Assembly (NCBI GenBank): GCA_045536425.1
Contig: JAZSNN010000016.1
Span: 1-8,848, forward strand
From: UBA11540 sp045536425
GTDB lineage: Bacteria > Bacillota > Clostridia > Oscillospirales > Ruminococcaceae
Direction of reading: 5' to 3'
DNA: 8,848 nucleotides
Shown here piece by piece: positions 6,072 through 8,848 of the stretch (position 1 is its first letter; the number at the start of each line of letters is the position of its first letter). A program made the position numbers and the translations under genes. The notes below the pieces were generated by a model, which was given only the letters and a program-made list of their open reading frames with translations, ran no database searches and was not told the origin of the DNA.

Positions 6072-7108
6072 TAATTTTTGTAAACGACGAAAACAGAAAT
6101 ATCTACGAAAACTTCGTTTCTACCCATAAAAACGGAGGCTTCACACAGTCACTTTTGTGGCCCAATGCGAAAAAGCAGTGGAAGTGGGAAGCCTTTATGT
6201 GCACCGACGAAGACGGAAACGTAAAGGGTGCACAGCTCGTGCTCATCAGACCTCTGCCGATGGGATATACCTTCCTGTATTCGCCGAGAGGCCCCGTCTA
6301 TGACTACGAGGACACTGACACACGCCGAGAGATGTTCGAGGCGATAAAGGAACTCGCAAAAAAATATAAAGCGTATAAATACACAATGGACCCCGAAATT
6401 CCCGCCGACCGCAAGGATATAGTCGCAAAAATTTTGGCAGACGGCTTTACTTTGGAAACAGGTGGCGAGAGCGGACTCGAGTGCATACAATCGAGATTTA
6501 ACTACAAGCTGGGTATTGCCGACCGCACAGCCGACGAGCTTTTTGCAAACTTCCACAGCAAAACCCGCTATAACGTCCGCGTTGCGCTAAAACACAACGT
6601 TGAGGTTAGGCTTGGCACTATTGACGACCTCGACGATTTCGATAGACTGATGAAGAAGACGGGCGAGCGCGACGGTTTTGTAACAAGAGATAAAAAGTAC
6701 TTTGAGACCTTGATGAATGCGATGGGCGACCGCGCAAAGCTCTATATGTGCTACTACGACGGAAAAGCCGTTTCGGGCGCAATCTATATTTCCTATGCAG
6801 GTAAAGCCTGCTACGTCTACGGAGCTTCGGATAACGCACACAGAAACGTGATGCCAAACTATCTTATGCAGTGGGAAATGATACAGCAAGCCAAAAAAGA
6901 GGGCTGTTATATCTATGATTTTCAGGGCGTGAGCGGGAAATTCGACGAGAGCGACCCGCAGTACGGACTCTACCGCTTCAAAAAAGGCTTTAATGGCGAA
7001 CTCGCAGAATATGCGGGAGAGTTTAGTGTAATATTTAAGCCCTTTGTTGACAGTATGATAAAGAACGCACAGAATTTCAGAAAGCTTTTAAACAAGTTCA
7101 GACATTGA
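6068..7108 (+). CDS. FemABX-family peptidoglycan aminoacyltransferase
   Basis: Proteins of this family add amino acids from aminoacyl-tRNA to the stem peptide of lipid II or related precursors, building the cross-bridge at the cytoplasmic membrane face. The protein is 346 residues. It has two GNAT-like halves (about 1-145 and 150-330). Family signatures include FHSKTRYNVRVALKHNVEV (162-180), RDGFVTRDKKYFETL (201-215) and PNYLMQWEMIQQAKKEGC (263-280), then YDFQGVSGKFDESDPQYGLYRFKKGF (283-308). The coiled-coil arm seen in staphylococcal FemA is absent, as in FemX-like members. No signal peptide or membrane segment is seen. The ATG overlaps the queG stop by 4 bases, and an AGGAAGG-like site precedes it, indicating translational coupling. 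The amino acid transferred cannot be predicted. A role in another aminoacyl-tRNA-dependent transfer is possible but less likely. Confidence 0.88.
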   Translation: MIIFVNDENRNIYENFVSTHKNGGFTQSLLWPNAKKQWKWEAFMCTDEDGNVKGAQLVLIRPLPMGYTFLYSPRGPVYDYEDTDTRREMFEAIKELAKKYKAYKYTMDPEIPADRKDIVAKILADGFTLETGGESGLECIQSRFNYKLGIADRTADELFANFHSKTRYNVRVALKHNVEVRLGTIDDLDDFDRLMKKTGERDGFVTRDKKYFETLMNAMGDRAKLYMCYYDGKAVSGAIYISYAGKACYVYGASDNAHRNVMPNYLMQWEMIQQAKKEGCYIYDFQGVSGKFDESDPQYGLYRFKKGFNGELAEYAGEFSVIFKPFVDSMIKNAQNFRKLLNKFRH

Positions 7109-7126
7109 CAGAAAGGCGGCAGATTT

Positions 7127-7459
7127 ATGAAAATGATAATGGCAATCGTCTCCAGCGACGATGCAAACAGAGTTTCCAGCCACCTCACAAAAGAAAACTA
7201 TTCCGTGACAAAGCTTTCCACAACGGGCGGTTTTCTCAGAGCGGGTAACACCACTATTCTCATCGGTACAGACGATGACAGGGTAGACCACGCGCTCGAG
7301 ATTATCGCGCAGCACAGCAAAAAACGCACACAGATGATGCCGTCGAGTAGCGTTGGTATGACCGATAGCCCTCGCATAATGGACTCTCATCCCGTAGAGG
7401 TAGTAGTCGGCGGAGCAACCGTGTTTATATTAAACGTAGAACGTTTCGAGAAGATGTAA
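7127..7459 (+). CDS. darA: Cyclic-di-AMP receptor, PII-like (DarA/PstA/YaaQ)
   Basis: This small cytoplasmic trimeric PII-like protein binds the second messenger cyclic di-AMP; its downstream partner is not firmly established. The 110 residues match the family length. Conserved blocks are VTKLSTTGGFLRAGNTTILIG (27-47), part of the nucleotide pocket, and GGATVFILNVERFEKM at the C-terminus (95-110). An AAAGGCGG-like ribosome binding site precedes the ATG, 18 bases after the femX-type gene. Its stop lies one base before the holB start. In Bacillus the same gene (yaaQ) sits between tmk and yaaR-holB, so the position supports the call. Confidence 0.95.
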   Translation: MKMIMAIVSSDDANRVSSHLTKENYSVTKLSTTGGFLRAGNTTILIGTDDDRVDHALEIIAQHSKKRTQMMPSSSVGMTDSPRIMDSHPVEVVVGGATVFILNVERFEKM

Positions 7460-7460
7460 T

Positions 7461-8390
7461 ATGAACCTAAATTCATTCGCACAAAATGAAAAGGCAAAAA
7501 AGACACTGCTTGATATGGTGCAGAAAAAACGCATCACACACGCGGTGCTTTTGGCAGGTCCTCGCGGGGTAGGTAAAAAGACCTTCGCAAGGCTTTTGGC
7601 AGCGGCAGTTTTGTGCGGAAAGGATACCCCTTGCTTTGACTGCGCGTCCTGTAAAAAGGTGCTCGAGGGTAAACACCCCGATGTTATCGAGATTACCGAG
7701 TACATAAAACCACGAAGCTTTTCGGTCGATGAGGTGCGAAGGATACGAAGAGAAGCGTATATCTCGCCAAACGAAAGCGAAAAGCGAATTTTCATCCTTG
7801 CAAATGCCGAGAGTATGGGCGTAGAGGCGCAAAATGCACTTTTGAAAATTATCGAAGAACCGCCACCCCACGCGGTGTTCATCCTCACAGTGCAGGATAC
7901 GGGAGCGCTTCTTCCAACCGTATTGTCGCGCGTTGTGACCGTTCCGATAAATCCCGTTGACGATGACGTGGTAGAAGAGTTTGTAAAAGAAAAAACAAAC
8001 GACCAAAAGCTCATAAATATAGCCTGTGCGCTTTCGCAGGGAAGCGTTGGCAGAGCGGTCGAGATTGTGGAAAACGACAGCCTAAAAAAAGCGGCAGATA
8101 CCGCGATTGAGGTTGTAAAAAGCGCCGTGCGCGGTGACAGATACGAAACCCTGAAGCTTCTTTCTGCAGTAGCGTCGTCCTCGGAAATTTTTGATATTCT
8201 GGATTTTATGGTGGCGATTCTCGAAAACGCAATGACCCAAAAGACCGACGTAATATCACAGCAGATAAACTGCTCGAGCAAACGAACAATGAAGATGCTC
8301 GAAGCGGTAATAAATGCAAAACGTTCCATGACTTTCAATGTAAATAAGTCTTTACTCATGACACACCTTTGTGTTAAAATGTATGAGTAA
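7461..8390 (+). CDS. holB: DNA polymerase III subunit delta prime
   Basis: Delta prime is a stator-like AAA+ subunit of the clamp loader that opens and loads the beta sliding clamp during chromosome replication. The protein is 309 residues, normal length. A Walker-A-like GPRGVGKKT is at 33-41. Zinc ligands C52, C58, C61 and C64 follow. The strand-helix block ending NALLKIIEEPP (125-135) is typical of clamp-loader AAA+ proteins. The segment where many homologs have DAE reads NAE (115-117), and the SRC arginine-finger motif reads SRV (156-158), keeping the arginine. These are variations in a subunit that does not itself need to hydrolyse ATP. The start follows darA by one base with only a weak internal ribosome binding site (GAGAAG), suggesting coupled translation. 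DnaX tau/gamma is a less likely reading because of length and context. Confidence 0.93.
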   Translation: MNLNSFAQNEKAKKTLLDMVQKKRITHAVLLAGPRGVGKKTFARLLAAAVLCGKDTPCFDCASCKKVLEGKHPDVIEITEYIKPRSFSVDEVRRIRREAYISPNESEKRIFILANAESMGVEAQNALLKIIEEPPPHAVFILTVQDTGALLPTVLSRVVTVPINPVDDDVVEEFVKEKTNDQKLINIACALSQGSVGRAVEIVENDSLKKAADTAIEVVKSAVRGDRYETLKLLSAVASSSEIFDILDFMVAILENAMTQKTDVISQQINCSSKRTMKMLEAVINAKRSMTFNVNKSLLMTHLCVKMYE

Positions 8391-8411
8391 TAAAAAGAAA
8401 GGTACAAAACT

Positions 8412-8848
8412 ATGATAGAGATTATAGGAGTGCGCTTTAAAGACGTCGGAAAGGTGTACTACTTTGACCCCGACGGAAAAACACTCAAAGAAGGAGAACA
8501 CGCAGTGGTTGAAACCGCCCGCGGTCTCGAATGTGGCTACGTTGCTATTCCCAACAAATCGGTTGAGGACAGCGAGATAGTTTCTCCGCTCAAAAAGGTT
8601 GTCCGTGTAGCTACCGAAGCTGACGTAAAGGTGATGAACGAAAACAGAGAGAAGGAGAAAAAAGCCTTCGATATCTGTATGGAAAAGATAGAAAAGCACA
8701 AGCTCGAAATGAAGCTTGTTGACGTGGAATATACCTTTGACGGGAGCAAGATCATCTTCTGCTTCACCGCAGACGGCAGGATCGACTTCCGCGAGCTGGT
8801 CAAGGATCTGGCCTCGGTATTCAAGACCCGTAAAGTCGGAGGCCAAGC
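8412..8848 (+). CDS. ricT: RicT/YaaT PSP1-domain protein, partial at right edge
   Basis: In Bacillus this protein joins YlbF and YmcA in the RicAFT complex that assists RNase Y in mRNA maturation and affects competence, sporulation and biofilm formation. About 145 residues are visible of the family's roughly 275. The start IIGVRFKDVGKVYYFDP and the blocks AFDICMEKIEKHKLEMKLVD and FTADGRIDFRELVKDLASVF are strongly conserved. An AAGAAAGG site precedes the ATG, 21 bases after holB. The last residues depart from the family: after FKTR one expects IELRQIG-VRDEAK, but the frame gives KVGGQA. The next frame instead reads VKSEAK, as if about seven residues were lost with a frameshift. The gene is certainly open at the right edge; whether it is intact beyond about 8828 cannot be told. 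Confidence 0.88.
   Translation, partial: MIEIIGVRFKDVGKVYYFDPDGKTLKEGEHAVVETARGLECGYVAIPNKSVEDSEIVSPLKKVVRVATEADVKVMNENREKEKKAFDICMEKIEKHKLEMKLVDVEYTFDGSKIIFCFTADGRIDFRELVKDLASVFKTRKVGGQ

Noticed and set aside
7430..8407. A 325-codon open frame on the minus strand opposite holB, longer than holB itself
   Set aside because: It has a Ser- and Phe-rich composition with no family signature, lacks a ribosome binding site, and lies exactly over a clearly conserved delta prime gene. It is a shadow frame.
1..8848. CRISPR arrays, insertion sequences, transposase genes, prophage or integrase signals
   Set aside because: No regularly spaced repeats, terminal inverted repeats, transposase or integrase motifs were seen. 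All genes look like ordinary chromosomal genes.

Overview
This window looks like a chromosomal segment from an anaerobic Clostridia-type Firmicute, perhaps an uncultured gut Oscillospiraceae/Ruminococcaceae-like lineage. The evidence is the darA-holB-ricT gene order, which is characteristic of Firmicutes, an RpiR regulator, a FemABX-family transferase, consensus sigma-A promoters with AGGAGG-like ribosome binding sites, and a mid-range GC content judged by eye. The exact taxon cannot be fixed from sequence reading alone. Both ends may be ends of an assembly fragment rather than natural boundaries.

Layout. (1) Positions 1-77: a short unassigned edge. (2) 78-2186, minus: a divergent EF-G-like translation GTPase with its own terminator (62-103) and promoter (2272-2300). 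(3) 2347-4069, plus: a monocistronic gene for a secreted transglutaminase-like protein, with a near-consensus promoter and a strong terminator. (4) 4093-4935, minus: an RpiR-family regulator that converges on the same terminator. (5) 4936-5258: a 323-bp AT-rich divergent regulatory region with a perfect 22-bp palindrome, a second GAAA-N4-TTTC site, a leader hairpin and the promoter of the next operon. (6) 5259 to the right edge, plus: a tight five-gene operon of queG (epoxyqueuosine reductase), a femX-type peptidoglycan aminoacyltransferase, darA (cyclic-di-AMP receptor), holB (DNA polymerase III delta prime) and ricT/yaaT (PSP1 domain, incomplete).

How the genes fit together. The operon joins the conserved Firmicute darA-holB-ricT core (second-messenger sensing, clamp loading, RNase Y-associated RNA processing) to tRNA wobble-base modification and cell-wall cross-bridge formation. 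The tmk and yaaR genes that flank this core in Bacillus are absent. The regulator has no phosphosugar gene beside it on the visible side, so its target is unknown.

I do not see a clearly new system. The points most worth a second look are the operator-like palindromes beside rpiR, the altered G4 and switch I motifs of the EF-G-like protein, the two-module secreted transglutaminase, and the last bases of ricT. There a conserved stretch of about seven residues seems to be missing and the frame shifted, which suggests an assembly artefact or a broken gene.
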